In this document: piece by piece, positions 27,479-37,352 of the stretch
How the letters are laid out: every line of letters starts with the position of its first letter
Numbering within the stretch: position 1 is the stretch's first letter
Origin: Neobacillus rhizosphaerae
GTDB lineage: Bacteria > Bacillota > Bacilli > Bacillales > Cytobacillaceae
DNA: 64,000 nt
Direction: 5' to 3'
Assembly (NCBI RefSeq): GCF_937468385.1
Contig: NZ_CALBWS010000022.1
Coordinates: 1-64,000, forward strand
The notes under the pieces: generated by a model
The model's input: the letters and a program-made list of their open reading frames with translations, nothing else
Told to the model about the DNA's origin: nothing
Databases searched by the model: none
Made by a program: the position numbers and the translations under genes

Positions 27479-28528
27479 TTACGATTTAAAAAGTTTTGGA
27501 AGCGCTTCTTGATAATTTCCGGTTAGTATACCCTTTTCAGTAATAATTGCCGTAACAAGCTCATTGGGGGTGACATCAAATGCTGGATTAAATACCTTTA
27601 CTCCCTTAGGGGCTGTTCGTTTTCCAAAGCCTTCGGTAATTTCCGCCGCCTCTCGTTCCTCAATTGGTATATCAGTACCTGTTTTTGTTTCTAAATCAAT
27701 AGTTGATATTGGTGCAGCTACATAGAAAGGAATTTGATGGGCTTTGGCTAATAAAGCGACTCCATATGTTCCAATTTTATTGGCTACATCACCGTTAGCA
27801 GCCACTCGGTCACAGCCGACGATTACTGCTTGCACCCAGCCCTTTTGCATTACCATCGCCGCCATATTATCAGTTATAAGCGTGACATCAATCCCAGCTT
27901 TCATCAGCTCCCAAGCGGTCAAGCGCGCTCCCTGAAGAAGCGGTCTCGTTTCATCGGCATATACCTTGATATTCCAGCCTTTTTCCTTAGCTAAATAAAG
28001 AGGAGCTAGTGCAGTTCCATATCTTGCTGTTGCGATCCCTCCGGCATTACAGTGAGTAAGAATTCCCATACCATCGGATAAAAGTGTTAATGCATGCTCG
28101 CCAATGGTACGGCAAACATCTTCGTCTTCATTTCTGATTGTATGTGCTTCGTTTTCAAGTGCTGCTTTAATATGAGTGACTGGCCGTTCTTTTTCCTTTA
28201 GTACTCGCTCGTCCATCCGCTTTAAAGCCCAAAATAAATTAACAGCGGTTGGACGTGATGTTGCTAGATAATCAGCTTGTTTTTTAAAAAATGCATAAAA
28301 CTCTGCAAAGGAATTTTCAGGGGCATCTTTTATTCCAACAACTAAACCATAAGCCGCTGCAATTCCTATTGCTGGAGCACCGCGTACCTTCAATTGTTTA
28401 ATTGCATCCCAAGCATCTTCAATTTTCGTTATTTCGAGAAATTCGGTTATATTTGGGATTTTGGTTTGATCTAATATTTTTAACACGCCGTTTTCATATG
28501 AAACAGATTGTAAAAAAGCAATTTCCAT
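27479..28528 (-). CDS. mtnA: methylthioribose-1-phosphate isomerase family protein
   Basis: 349 aa, the family's usual length. Visible signatures are [15 protein letters not shown], the catalytic Cys in [15 protein letters not shown] and the catalytic Asp in [20 protein letters not shown]. It isomerises (5-deoxy or methylthio)ribose-1-phosphate to the ribulose form. None of mtnK, mtnW, mtnX or mtnD is nearby; instead an aldolase gene follows directly, so a disposal route rather than the full methionine salvage pathway is likely. The matching kinase or phosphorylase must lie elsewhere. Confidence 0.9.
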   Translation of the reverse strand: MEIAFLQSVSYENGVLKILDQTKIPNITEFLEITKIEDAWDAIKQLKVRGAPAIGIAAAYGLVVGIKDAPENSFAEFYAFFKKQADYLATSRPTAVNLFWALKRMDERVLKEKERPVTHIKAALENEAHTIRNEDEDVCRTIGEHALTLLSDGMGILTHCNAGGIATARYGTALAPLYLAKEKGWNIKVYADETRPLLQGARLTAWELMKAGIDVTLITDNMAAMVMQKGWVQAVIVGCDRVAANGDVANKIGTYGVALLAKAHQIPFYVAAPISTIDLETKTGTDIPIEEREAAEITEGFGKRTAPKGVKVFNPAFDVTPNELVTAIITEKGILTGNYQEALPKLFKS

Positions 28529-28722
28529 ATAAAAGCATCTCCCCGTCTACATAAACAAATCTAACAATTAATTTTTCTTCCAATTAATCTTCTACCAATG
28601 TAATTTTAACAATATCCATGACATATGCAATACTTTTCATTTTAGCAAAAAAGTGTTCTTAATTTTAACGCAATTATGTGAAAATTTGATAAGATGAAAG
28701 CATGAAATGGAGGGGAATTCGC

Positions 28723-29760
28723 ATGAAGATTCTTGTTTTAGGTGGCAGCCGCTTTTTAGGAAGAACGTTTGTAAAAGAAGCTCTTGCTCAAAACCATGAA
28801 GTGACTATTTTTAATCGTGGATTTCAAAATGCGGGGTTAAAAGACGTTGAAATAATTACAGGAAATCGCTTTGGTAACTTAAAGGAGCTTAAAGACCGCT
28901 ACTGGGATGCTGTTTTAGACACTAGCGGGTTTATTCCCTATACTGTGCAAAATACGACTGACTTTTTAAAGGATCGAGTAAATTATTATACATTTATCTC
29001 AAGTATTTCCGTTTATAAAGACTGGGTTCCTGAAAATTTGGATGAGAACTATCCCGTTTTAGAAATGTCGCTCGAAGAAGCAAATGAGCTATCAAAAGAT
29101 GCTAATGGTCCAATTTATGAACATTATGGGCATTTTAAAGCCTTGTGTGAGCGGATTGCTGAAAAAAATATGCCTGGTCGAGTGTTGAATGTGAGAGCTG
29201 GTCAATTAATTGGTCCGAATGATTATACCGACCGTGTTCCATATTGGCTCCATAGAATGGCCAGCGGTGGTAAAGTTTTAGTCCCAGGTAAACCTGAACG
29301 TCGGGTCCAGGTTATTGACATTATTGACCTGTCGAGGTGGATACTTAAAATGATGGAAGCTAGGTCTATTGGAACCTTTAATGCAACGGGTCCCGATTAT
29401 TCTTTAACGATGAAAGAGTTTGTTGATGCATGTATCAAAGTGACAGGGACAGATGTAGAAATTGTTTGGGCGGATGAAACATTTCTGCTTAAACAAAAGG
29501 TTGCTCCTTGGACCGAGATGCCGCTCTGGGTACCTGAGAATTCACCATTATCTCCTGAACTTGAGGAACCATGGAGAGGTGCCTTTTCCATTAATATTGA
29601 AAAAGCCGTACAGAGTGGGCTAACATTCAGGCCGCTTGAGGAAAGTTTACAGGGAATTTATGAATGGGAAAAAACTCGTAATCTGTCTGAGGGCGAGTGG
29701 AAGTCAGGAATGCTTATTGAAAAAGAGAAAAAACTTCTCACCTTATTGAGCATGAAATAA
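28723..29760 (+). CDS. NAD-dependent epimerase/dehydratase family protein
   Basis: 345 aa extended SDR. The nucleotide-binding loop is LVLGGSRFLGRTFV and an SSISVYK strand follows; the usual YxxxK is seen as YEHYGHFKALCE with a shifted Tyr. RAGQLIGPNDYTDRVPYW and QVIDIIDLSRW match the substrate side of epimerases. The substrate is unknown. ATG 28723 follows GGAGGGG by 7 nt; an upstream ATG at 28702 lies before the ribosome site. It is divergent from mtnA. Confidence 0.8.
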   Translation: MKILVLGGSRFLGRTFVKEALAQNHEVTIFNRGFQNAGLKDVEIITGNRFGNLKELKDRYWDAVLDTSGFIPYTVQNTTDFLKDRVNYYTFISSISVYKDWVPENLDENYPVLEMSLEEANELSKDANGPIYEHYGHFKALCERIAEKNMPGRVLNVRAGQLIGPNDYTDRVPYWLHRMASGGKVLVPGKPERRVQVIDIIDLSRWILKMMEARSIGTFNATGPDYSLTMKEFVDACIKVTGTDVEIVWADETFLLKQKVAPWTEMPLWVPENSPLSPELEEPWRGAFSINIEKAVQSGLTFRPLEESLQGIYEWEKTRNLSEGEWKSGMLIEKEKKLLTLLSMK

Positions 29761-29769
29761 AACAAAAAC

Positions 29770-29901
29770 AGGGCTGATAATCGCGGCGTTGAGACATGCT
29801 AGGTGACCGTACATAGGGTTTTATTTCCTTTACGCTCACCTAGAGTCCTGCTATTTGACCGTACTGACAGTTTCACTGCCTATATGGTCATGTAGAGCCC
29901 T
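29770..29901. ncRNA. candidate structured RNA element
   Basis: Three nested pairings: outer AGGGCT (29770-29775) with AGCCCT (29896-29901); CTAGGTGA (29799-29806) with TCACCTAG (29836-29843); TGACCGTA (29856-29863) with TATGGTCA (29883-29890), the last with an inner CAGT/ACTG. Together they make a three-way-junction-like fold between the convergent SDR and ABC-F genes. The strand is unknown; it could also be a decayed repeat element. Confidence 0.35.
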
Positions 29902-29923
29902 TCCAAATGATCATTAGTTCCAT

Positions 29924-31651
29924 TCAGAGGTTTTTCTTTTCTTTAAGAAGATGGTTGAATTCCCTATCTAGCACGAAATATTTCGGGTCCTTTTGATCAA
30001 TAAGTGAGAGCTCACCAAGAATCGCGGCGATCCTATTTTCAATAATCATAAGTGCTTCTTTCCTATGATCTACATCATTCTTTTTATCTTTATTAAAATA
30101 CTCCTCAGGTTTCATTTCAAAACGCTTAATACCTTGATTTTCAAACACAAGTAGTCGATCACAGAGTTTATTGAGAAAGTAATAATCATGTGAAACGGTA
30201 ATAATCGTCCCGGAAAACGCAGATAATGTTTTTTCGAGTTGCTCCCTGCTTGGTAAATCGAGATGATTCGTTGGTTCATCTAAAATAAGAACATCGTATT
30301 CCTTCATTAACATATCGACTAGCTTTACTCTCGTTCGCTCACCAAGACTTAAAGTCCCAATCGGCTTAGTGATGTGCTGTTCTGTTAAACCTAAATTAGC
30401 AAGGTAGGTTCTTGCTTGAAGGATGCTTTCTCTTTCGGTAATCCCTAATGCTTCAATTGCCGTTTTATCTGCTGGTAAATCAGCAACATCCTGACTTAAG
30501 TAAGCTATTTTGATTGATTCGCTCTTCCACAGCTCACCTTCAAAGAATGGCTCATTCCCTATTATCATCTTAATTAATGTCGTTTTTCCGCAGCCATTTT
30601 CACCTAACAGTCCAATTCTCTCTCCGTGATTAATATAGAAATGGGAATCTTGAAATAGTCTCCGATCCGCGAATGCTTTTGAAAGCCCCTTCGCCTCAAT
30701 TATCCGTTTGCCTCTTTTCCCTTGGCTGTCAAATTGAAATCTAACAGCAACTTCCTCAGCAGGCTTATCAACCTTGTGTTTATCAAGCTCATTCTGTAAT
30801 CTTGTCATTTTCGATTTCACTTGATTATCACGTTTTTTCGCCTTTACACGATGATATTCTTTAAAGCCGTTTTGCCTTTTTGAAGGACCAGAACCCTTCT
30901 TTGTTGACTCACGGTGAGCTTTTTCTGACCAGGACTTTAATTGCTCCATTTGCGATTCAACCATTTCTACTTGGCGCTGCTGGACATTATATTGGTGGCG
31001 CTGGTTCGCTAATTTCTGTTGCTTTTCCTCACGATAGTCACTATAGTTACCGTTGTAAAACTGAATATTACTATTTTCTAATTCAAAGATACGATTAACC
31101 GTTTTATTTAAGAAATGGCGATCATGCGAGATAATTAAAACAGGGCCATGGAACTTTGCTAACTCTGAGACTAGCCAGTCAATCCCTGTAAAATCTAAAT
31201 GATTTGTCGGTTCATCCAAGATTAAAAAATCTGGCTTCGATGACCAAACCATCGATAATGCGAGTTTAAGCTTTTCCCCGCCACTTAAGTGAGACAAACG
31301 ATTTTCCTTCCAATCATAAACCTTTTTAAGACCTAAACCGCTAGCATGGTGAAACAACTCATTTTCCTCGATACCTACAAAGGATTGCTGGAAATGACTA
31401 ACTTCATAATCAATCGACTGTGAAAGATATCCAATCCGCAAATCTTTTGATTTTTCAATCATTCCCTTATCTGGACTTAATCTTCCGAAAATTAAATTGG
31501 CTAGTGTCGTTTTCCCTGCACCATTATTGCCGACAAGGCCTATTCGTTCCCCATTTTTTATCTCAAAGTTGATATTGTTTAATACTTTTCTTACATGAAA
31601 GCTTTTGTCTAAACCTAACCCTTTTACTACTGTCATCTGATTTTTTTGCAT
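29924..31651 (-). CDS. ABC-F ribosomal protection protein (antibiotic-resistance type)
   Basis: 575 aa with two ATPase domains and no membrane segment. Site 1: GNNGAGKTTLA, LSGGEKLKLALSM, LILDEPTNHLD. Site 2: GENGCGKTTLI, LSLGERTRVKLVD, LILDEPTNHLD. The inter-domain linker (about 190-300) is long and basic, and a helical C-terminal extension (about 515-575) is present, as in VmlR/Vga/Lsa-type proteins that dislodge antibiotics from the ribosome. It is not the housekeeping EttA type. ATG 31651 follows GGGGG. A long structured leader with two hairpins suggests drug-induced attenuation. The exact drug class cannot be told from sequence alone. Confidence 0.8.
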   Translation of the reverse strand: MQKNQMTVVKGLGLDKSFHVRKVLNNINFEIKNGERIGLVGNNGAGKTTLANLIFGRLSPDKGMIEKSKDLRIGYLSQSIDYEVSHFQQSFVGIEENELFHHASGLGLKKVYDWKENRLSHLSGGEKLKLALSMVWSSKPDFLILDEPTNHLDFTGIDWLVSELAKFHGPVLIISHDRHFLNKTVNRIFELENSNIQFYNGNYSDYREEKQQKLANQRHQYNVQQRQVEMVESQMEQLKSWSEKAHRESTKKGSGPSKRQNGFKEYHRVKAKKRDNQVKSKMTRLQNELDKHKVDKPAEEVAVRFQFDSQGKRGKRIIEAKGLSKAFADRRLFQDSHFYINHGERIGLLGENGCGKTTLIKMIIGNEPFFEGELWKSESIKIAYLSQDVADLPADKTAIEALGITERESILQARTYLANLGLTEQHITKPIGTLSLGERTRVKLVDMLMKEYDVLILDEPTNHLDLPSREQLEKTLSAFSGTIITVSHDYYFLNKLCDRLLVFENQGIKRFEMKPEEYFNKDKKNDVDHRKEALMIIENRIAAILGELSLIDQKDPKYFVLDREFNHLLKEKKNL

Positions 31652-31666
31652 AAAAAAACCCCCTTC

Positions 31667-31857
31667 ATGAACCTGAAGTGAGTTCTTATATCGTCAATCA
31701 TAAACAACCATGAAATATGTTAAACAAATAAACCTATAAAGGTTTGTTTGTTTAAATGGTTTATACGATTAGGATATAAAAAAGGACAGACTAATCCTAT
31801 TCTTCAGGTTCATCATTTTTCGATTATTCGAATCATGTGCTGAAAAATAAGATTATA
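31667..31857 (-). promoter_or_regulatory. ABC-F leader: candidate attenuator with alternative hairpins
   Basis: On the minus strand a TATAAT box (31857-31852) is followed by ATGAACCTGAAG (31813-31802). That sequence is exactly complementary to CTTCAGGTTCAT (31678-31667), directly before the GAAGGGGG ribosome site. Between them lies a 15-bp stem with one mismatch (arms contain TAAACAAACAAACC and GGTTTATTTGTTTA) and GGATTAG/CTAATC pairings. A 15-codon open frame (MMNLKNRISLSFFIS) starts in the first arm but has no clear ribosome site. Confidence 0.5.
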
Positions 31858-32007
31858 ATTTCATTGGCCTTTTTTTCATTCCTTTTCGTTTAATACTTTT
31901 ATTTTATTTAAAATCCAAGGTGGTTGTCAATCATTTCCTGAAAATTCACATCTGAATATGGGATTTCGTTCTCAATTTTATCCTAATAGCATATTTTCCC
32001 CTTTCAA

Positions 32008-32039
32008 AAAACACCACGCCTATAAAGACATGGTGTTTT
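32008..32039 (-). terminator. terminator of citB
   Basis: AAAACACCA and TGGTGTTTT pair around a short loop 12 bases past the aconitase stop. Confidence 0.7.
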
Positions 32040-32051
32040 CATTATATATAA

Positions 32052-34757
32052 TTAAGCTTGTAATTTTTCACGAAGAACCATTTGCAAAATACCGCCATGA
32101 CGATAGTAATCAATTTCAACTTCAGAATCGAAACGGACAAGAACTTCAAATTCTTTCTTGTTACCAGCTTCGTCCGTAGCAGTCACTTTTAGTAGGTCAC
32201 GTGGTCTAACGTTTTCATCTACTTGGACATCAATGGTTTCTTTCCCCGTTAAACCAAGTGTTTCAGCGCTTTCGCCTTCTTTAAATTGAAGTGGAAGAAC
32301 ACCCATTAACACTAGATTTGAACGGTGAATACGCTCAAAGCTCTCAGCTAGAACCGTTCTAATACCTAACAGGTTCGTACCTTTCGCTGCCCAGTCACGT
32401 GAAGAACCCATTCCGTAATCTTTACCAGCTAGGACAATCAAGCCAGTTCCATTTTCTTTGTACTTCATGCATGCATCATAGATAGATGTAACTTCGCCTG
32501 TTGGCCAGTAAGTGGTAAAGCCGCCTTCTGTGCCTGGTGCGATTTGGTTTCTGATCCGAATATTTGCAAATGTGCCACGCATCATGACTTCGTGGTTCCC
32601 ACGACGTGAACCGTACGAGTTAAAGTCACGAGGCTGAACGCCTTTTTCTAATAGATATTTTCCAGCAGGAGTATTTTTCCCAATTGCTCCGGCAGGTGAA
32701 ATATGGTCAGTAGTGACAGAGTCCCCGAACTTACCAACCACACGTAGTCCTGTTAATGGCTCTACTTCACCTGGTTCAGGTGATAAACCTTCAAAGAACG
32801 GTGGATTGGCGATATAAGTGGAATCCTCATCCCATGTATATAATGGTTCATTGCTTGTTTTGATTTCGTTCCAACGCTCGTTGTCGCCGAACACGTTCTC
32901 GTATTCTCTACGGAAAAGTTCAGGTGTAACGGTGCGTTTTACGACATCATTGACTTCTGCTGTTGATGGCCAAATGTCCTTAAAGAATACGTCATTTCCA
33001 TCTTTATCTTTCCCAATTGCTTCAGATGCGAAATCAATATTCACTGTACCAGCAAGAGCGTATGCCACAACTAATGGTGGTGAAGCAAGGTAGTTTGCTT
33101 TTACAAGAGGATGAATACGTCCTTCAAAGTTACGGTTTCCAGAAAGAACAGATGTAACTAAGAGATCGTTTTCCGCGATAGTTTTTTCGATTTCTTCCTT
33201 TAATGGACCAGAGTTACCGATACAGGTTGTACAGCCATAACCAACAAGGTTGAAGCCGATTTGCTCCAGGTATGGAAGTAGCCCTGAATCACGAAGATAT
33301 CCAGTTACCACTTTAGATCCTGGTGCTAAAGAAGTTTTAACAAATTTAGGAACTTCCATTCCAAGTTCAACAGCTTTTTTCGCAACAAGTCCAGCACCTA
33401 CTAAAACGTATGGATTAGAAGTGTTTGTACAGCTAGTGATGGAAGCAATCGCAACAGCACCTGTTTTAATTGTCGTTTCATCGCCGTTGTTGAATTTAAC
33501 AACTGCGCTCTTTTCAAGTTCATCAGTCTGTAAGCCGAAACCTTGGTTTCCTTGTGGTGCAGAAACAGCTTTCACGAATTCATCCTTCATTTTTGAAAGA
33601 GGAATTAAATCCTGCGGACGCTTTGGACCGGAAAGATTTGCTTCTATTTCAGAAAGCTCAATTTCGATTACATCAGTGTAGACTGGTTCATCTGATGGAT
33701 TGAAAAATAAGCCGTTTTCTTTACAATATTGTTCAACTACTTTTACCTGATCTTCATCACGGCCTGTTAAACGTAAATAAGCAAGAGATTCATCGTCAAT
33801 GGCGAAGAAGCCACAAGTTGCCCCATATTCAGGAGCCATGTTAGCAATCGTAGCCCGATCTGCAAGTGGAAGTGTAGAAACTCCAGGTCCGAAATATTCA
33901 ACGAATTTCCCTACGACACCATGCTTACGAAGTACTTGCGTTACTTTTAAAGCAAGGTCAGTTGCAGTTGCGCCGTTTGGTAGCACGCCAGTTAATTTAA
34001 CGCCAACTACTTCAGGAACAGGGAAATAGGATGGCTGACCAAGCATTCCAGCTTCAGCTTCAATTCCTCCAACGCCCCAGCCAAGTACGCCAAGACCGTT
34101 AATCATAGTAGTATGAGAGTCAGTACCAACTAATGTATCTGGGTATGCTTCTAGTTCACCATCAGTTTCAGCAACGTGAACGACGTCTGCTAAGTACTCA
34201 AGGTTTACTTGGTGAACGATACCGGTTGCCGGTGGTACAGCACGGTAGTTATTAAATGATTTTTGCGCCCAGCTTAGGAATTGGTAGCGTTCAGCATTTC
34301 GTTCGAATTCATAATCCATGTTAATTCTTAATGCATCACCTGTACCGTATTCGTCAACCTGTACGGAGTGGTCGATAACTAAATCAACAGTTTTTTCAGG
34401 ATTGATTTTGTCTGGATCGCCACCTAAGTCTGCCATTGCTTTTCTTAAGGAAGCAAGGTCAACTACTGCTGGAACTCCAGTGAAGTCTTGCAGGATTACA
34501 CGTGAAGGCTTAAATGGAACATCCACTTCTTTCAGCTCATCTGTTCCCCATTTTGCTAAGTTTTCAACGTGCTCTTTTGTGATGACACGTCCATCGTATT
34601 GACGAAGGACAGATTCAAGTAGTACTTTTACGGAATAAGGCAATTTGGATACGTTACCAATGCCTGCCTCTTCCAATGCACTTAAACGGTAATAGTGGTA
34701 GCGTTTACCGTTTACTTCAAAGGAAGAATGTGCGTTAAATACGTCATTTTTTACCAT
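32052..34757 (-). CDS. citB: aconitate hydratase
   Basis: 901 aa, AcnA/IRP-type aconitase. The [4Fe-4S] ligands are in [11 protein letters not shown] and [14 protein letters not shown], and the swivel domain has [13 protein letters not shown] and [20 protein letters not shown]. It converts citrate to isocitrate in the TCA cycle; without its cluster, B. subtilis CitB binds RNA. ATG 34757 follows AGGGGG by 8 nt. It is flanked by sspO, sspP and cotM as in B. subtilis. Two ATAA/TTAT dyads upstream fit CcpC control. Confidence 0.97.
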   Translation of the reverse strand: MVKNDVFNAHSSFEVNGKRYHYYRLSALEEAGIGNVSKLPYSVKVLLESVLRQYDGRVITKEHVENLAKWGTDELKEVDVPFKPSRVILQDFTGVPAVVDLASLRKAMADLGGDPDKINPEKTVDLVIDHSVQVDEYGTGDALRINMDYEFERNAERYQFLSWAQKSFNNYRAVPPATGIVHQVNLEYLADVVHVAETDGELEAYPDTLVGTDSHTTMINGLGVLGWGVGGIEAEAGMLGQPSYFPVPEVVGVKLTGVLPNGATATDLALKVTQVLRKHGVVGKFVEYFGPGVSTLPLADRATIANMAPEYGATCGFFAIDDESLAYLRLTGRDEDQVKVVEQYCKENGLFFNPSDEPVYTDVIEIELSEIEANLSGPKRPQDLIPLSKMKDEFVKAVSAPQGNQGFGLQTDELEKSAVVKFNNGDETTIKTGAVAIASITSCTNTSNPYVLVGAGLVAKKAVELGMEVPKFVKTSLAPGSKVVTGYLRDSGLLPYLEQIGFNLVGYGCTTCIGNSGPLKEEIEKTIAENDLLVTSVLSGNRNFEGRIHPLVKANYLASPPLVVAYALAGTVNIDFASEAIGKDKDGNDVFFKDIWPSTAEVNDVVKRTVTPELFRREYENVFGDNERWNEIKTSNEPLYTWDEDSTYIANPPFFEGLSPEPGEVEPLTGLRVVGKFGDSVTTDHISPAGAIGKNTPAGKYLLEKGVQPRDFNSYGSRRGNHEVMMRGTFANIRIRNQIAPGTEGGFTTYWPTGEVTSIYDACMKYKENGTGLIVLAGKDYGMGSSRDWAAKGTNLLGIRTVLAESFERIHRSNLVLMGVLPLQFKEGESAETLGLTGKETIDVQVDENVRPRDLLKVTATDEAGNKKEFEVLVRFDSEVEIDYYRHGGILQMVLREKLQA

Positions 34758-34882
34758 GTGTAAAAACCCCCTCATTCGTTATCATAAAAACAAAATGAAC
34801 GAAAAGTCGAAAAGTTTGAATTTTCCCATCCAGCTTTACTTTTCTCACAATTCTAATCTTAATACAACCCACTATATAAGTA

Positions 34883-34922
34883 AATAACAAGAAAGTTATT
34901 GCGTTTGATAAGTTTTTCTTAT
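34883..34922 (-). promoter_or_regulatory. candidate CcpC operator of citB
   Basis: Two dyads: AATAAC-AAGAAA-GTTATT (34883-34900) and ATAAG-TTTTT-CTTAT (34908-34922). The CcpC site of B. subtilis citB is an ATAA/TTAT dyad just upstream of the promoter. Here TTTACT, 17 bp, TAAGAT could be the promoter directly downstream on the minus strand. Confidence 0.4.
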
Positions 34923-35088
34923 GTTTTTTATGTATAGAGCTCTCAATATATAGAAAATCTTATCATTGCTAATGTCTTTTTCCTTAAGTTAAGTTGGTTG
35001 TCTTTCTTTATTATTATGGCAAAAAAACGATTCTTTGTCATTTTTTTAGGCACAAATGGAAATATTAACAACTAAGGGGGTGAATCGA

Positions 35089-35241
35089 ATGGCAAAAAAA
35101 CAGAAGGCAAACCATGTCATACCTGGAGCAAATGCTGCCAAAGCTCAAGGGCAGGGAGTTGGATTCAATGAGGAAATGGCAAATGAACCTTTAACTGTCA
35201 AAGAGCGAATGAACAATAAAAAGCGAAAAAAGAATCAATAA
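35089..35241 (+). CDS. sspO: small acid-soluble spore protein SspO
   Basis: 50 aa. [16 protein letters not shown] and the basic end [13 protein letters not shown] are diagnostic of SspO (CotK). It is made in the forespore and binds or packs the core. ATG 35089 follows AAGGGGGTG. It is divergent from citB, as in B. subtilis. Confidence 0.93.
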   Translation: MAKKQKANHVIPGANAAKAQGQGVGFNEEMANEPLTVKERMNNKKRKKNQ

Positions 35242-35242
35242 T

Positions 35243-35266
35243 AGCAGGAGGGGGTGGCCTCCTGCT
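35243..35266 (+). terminator. terminator of sspO
   Basis: AGCAGGAGG, loop, CCTCCTGCT; perfect 9-bp stem immediately after the stop. Confidence 0.8.
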
Positions 35267-35270
35267 TTCC

Positions 35271-35540
35271 TTATTCGGTCATATTTACCTCTGTAACCAT
35301 ATTTTTAAGGTCCTGTTGGAAACGTTCTAACTGAGACCTTTGGTGTTCTGATGCTACCTCAAATGCATTCGCTATCTGCTGATATGCTTCATTTACTTCG
35401 TTCTTTAAATGCTTAAGCTGATGCCCGTAGCTGGCACTATCACTGACAATTGTTTCAAAAAGCCCTTGTGCTTCCTCATATCCTTGCTGTGCTGCCTGAA
35501 AAGCCTGCTGTTTGTCCTTATTGTAAGGAAATTTTTGCAT
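35271..35540 (-). CDS. small helical protein of unknown function
   Basis: 89 aa, almost wholly alpha-helical and Gln-rich (KDKQQAFQAAQQGYEEAQG, LKHLKNEVNEAYQQIANAFE). It is probably a coiled coil, with no signal peptide. AAGGAG lies 11 nt before ATG 35540. It sits between the divergent and convergent sspO and sspP genes, so it may be sporulation-linked, but the sequence gives no family I recognise. Confidence 0.6.
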   Translation of the reverse strand: MQKFPYNKDKQQAFQAAQQGYEEAQGLFETIVSDSASYGHQLKHLKNEVNEAYQQIANAFEVASEHQRSQLERFQQDLKNMVTEVNMTE

Positions 35541-35651
35541 AAATGTCTCACTCCTTCATTTTATATACCCTTTAAATTGCTCAGAACTAGAAAAAATATT
35601 CAGCATAAAAAGATTTATTGATTGCATCCTAAATGTTGAGGAGGGATAAAA

Positions 35652-35789
35652 ATGAACAAAAACGACGGAAAAGATATGCGTAAAAATGCTCCTAAGCAAT
35701 CAGGACAGCCAGAACCGATGAGCGGTTCTCACAAAGTTAAGAATCGCAATCATACCCGGGCTAAACACAACTCGCATCATGATATGTAA
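35652..35789 (+). CDS. sspP: small acid-soluble spore protein SspP
   Basis: 45 aa. [20 protein letters not shown] and the tail [18 protein letters not shown] match SspP (CotL). GAGGAGG precedes ATG 35652 by about 8 nt. It lies downstream of sspO in the same direction, but with the helical gene between them on the other strand. Confidence 0.93.
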   Translation: MNKNDGKDMRKNAPKQSGQPEPMSGSHKVKNRNHTRAKHNSHHDM

Positions 35790-35791
35790 AA

Positions 35792-35821
35792 AAGCAGCTC
35801 CAACCTTTAGGCTGGAGCTGC
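35792..35821. terminator. bidirectional terminator between sspP and selA
   Basis: AGCAGCTCCA and TGGAGCTGCT, a perfect 10-bp stem, flanked by A and T tracts. It serves sspP (+) and selA (-). Confidence 0.85.
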
Positions 35822-35826
35822 TAGAA

Positions 35827-37248
35827 TTAAATCCTCTCAAGGTTCACATGGATTAACGAATCAAGTATATGTATTTCATCTTCTGGAGTTACCGTCCTGA
35901 GATCAATAATATACTCATCTTTTTGGATGCGTGCGATAATAGCCGGTTTCGATTCTGTACGTAATTTTCTGCTTAGCTGTACCGCCGTTAACGAATCATG
36001 TTTTAACGCGATAACCTTTGTTGGCAGCACTACATCAGGCATCGTTCCCCCGCCCACTTGGCTTGAATCTGGAACAATATTCACTTGATAGCTGTTTGTT
36101 TTTTGTAACAAGTTTGCAACGAAAACTCTCGCCCTTTCGTCTAATTCATTAATTGAAACTAATAAATCACGTACGGTAGGGATATTCCGTATCGCGTTTT
36201 CGCCGCGGGCATAGTCGATTAAAGTCCCTTCAAGTGCAGCCAAGGTCATCTTATCGACACGGACCACTCTGGCTAACTGATGTTTTTTCAAGCGGTCAAT
36301 GATTTCTTTTTTTCCAGCGATAATTCCTGCTTGTGGACCGCCAAGGAGCTTGTCACCACTAAAGGTAATAACATCTGCCCCCATTTCTATAACCTCTTTC
36401 ACGACTGGTTCTTCACCAATACCATGCTTCCTAAAGTCGTATAAGGCACCACTTCCGAGGTCTTCATAAAAAATGACATCATCGAGCTTTTGGGTTAAAT
36501 CAATAAGTTCTTCTGTTTCGACAGATTTTGTGAAACCGATGACCTTAAAATTACTGGTATGGACCTTCATGACAATCGCAGTTTCTGGGGTCACTGCTTT
36601 CTCATAATCGTACAGATGTGTTTTATTGGTTGTTCCCACTTCTATAAGTGATGCACCGCTTTCCTCCATAATGGAAGAGATACGAAAAGACCCGCCGATT
36701 TCAACAAGCTGCCCCCTTGATACAATGACTTCTTTATTCTTTGCAAATGCCCTTAAAACAAGGTAAACGGCAGACGCATTATTATTGACAACCATGGCAG
36801 ACTCGGCACCGGTGATTTCTTTAATTAGATCTTCTACATGACTATGTCTTGAACCCCGTTCCCCTTCATTTAGCTTATATTCAAGGTTTGAATAGCTTCT
36901 TGCCGTTTCAACCACATGATTAATGGCATTCTCGCTTAACCTAGCCCTACCAAGATTGGTATGTAAAATCGTTCCTGTCGCATTTATTACTTTTTCAATC
37001 GTATAGGAAAACTGTTTTTTCAAATTAGCTTTTAGGATCAAAAACAAATCTTCAATAAAATGGCTTGTACCAGGCACGCTCCCTGTCCATTTATCATTTA
37101 TGATTGCATCCCTAATTTGATCAACCACTTCTTTTAACTGCTTCGTTAACTGTGTATGATCAAGATTACTTTCTTCTAGTAAAGACAAAAACGTACCATG
37201 ATTTTGAAGTTCATGGACAGCTGGAATTGAACGTAGCCATACTTTCAC
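35827..37248 (-). CDS. selA: L-seryl-tRNA(Sec) selenium transferase
   Basis: 473 aa PLP enzyme that turns seryl-tRNA(Sec) into selenocysteinyl-tRNA(Sec) with selenophosphate. Signatures: the N-terminal LRSIPAVHEL, INATGTILHTNLGRA, and the PLP-lysine loop TFSGDKLLGGPQAG. GTG 37248 has AAGGAG 9 nt upstream, placing LRSIPAVHEL near the N-terminus as is usual. It lies next to cotM and two UGA-containing genes (selW-like, selD). selB and tRNA-Sec are not in the window, so the last parts of the decoding machinery are elsewhere. Confidence 0.95.
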   Translation of the reverse strand: MKVWLRSIPAVHELQNHGTFLSLLEESNLDHTQLTKQLKEVVDQIRDAIINDKWTGSVPGTSHFIEDLFLILKANLKKQFSYTIEKVINATGTILHTNLGRARLSENAINHVVETARSYSNLEYKLNEGERGSRHSHVEDLIKEITGAESAMVVNNNASAVYLVLRAFAKNKEVIVSRGQLVEIGGSFRISSIMEESGASLIEVGTTNKTHLYDYEKAVTPETAIVMKVHTSNFKVIGFTKSVETEELIDLTQKLDDVIFYEDLGSGALYDFRKHGIGEEPVVKEVIEMGADVITFSGDKLLGGPQAGIIAGKKEIIDRLKKHQLARVVRVDKMTLAALEGTLIDYARGENAIRNIPTVRDLLVSINELDERARVFVANLLQKTNSYQVNIVPDSSQVGGGTMPDVVLPTKVIALKHDSLTAVQLSRKLRTESKPAIIARIQKDEYIIDLRTVTPEDEIHILDSLIHVNLERI

Positions 37249-37352
37249 AAGCAAAAACTCCTTCACTAATCCTTCTTTTGCCCTATTATATCACATCAGT
37301 TTCACGTTTTATGTCTGAATGAATAAAATGAAACGTGCAAGGGGGATTGGAT

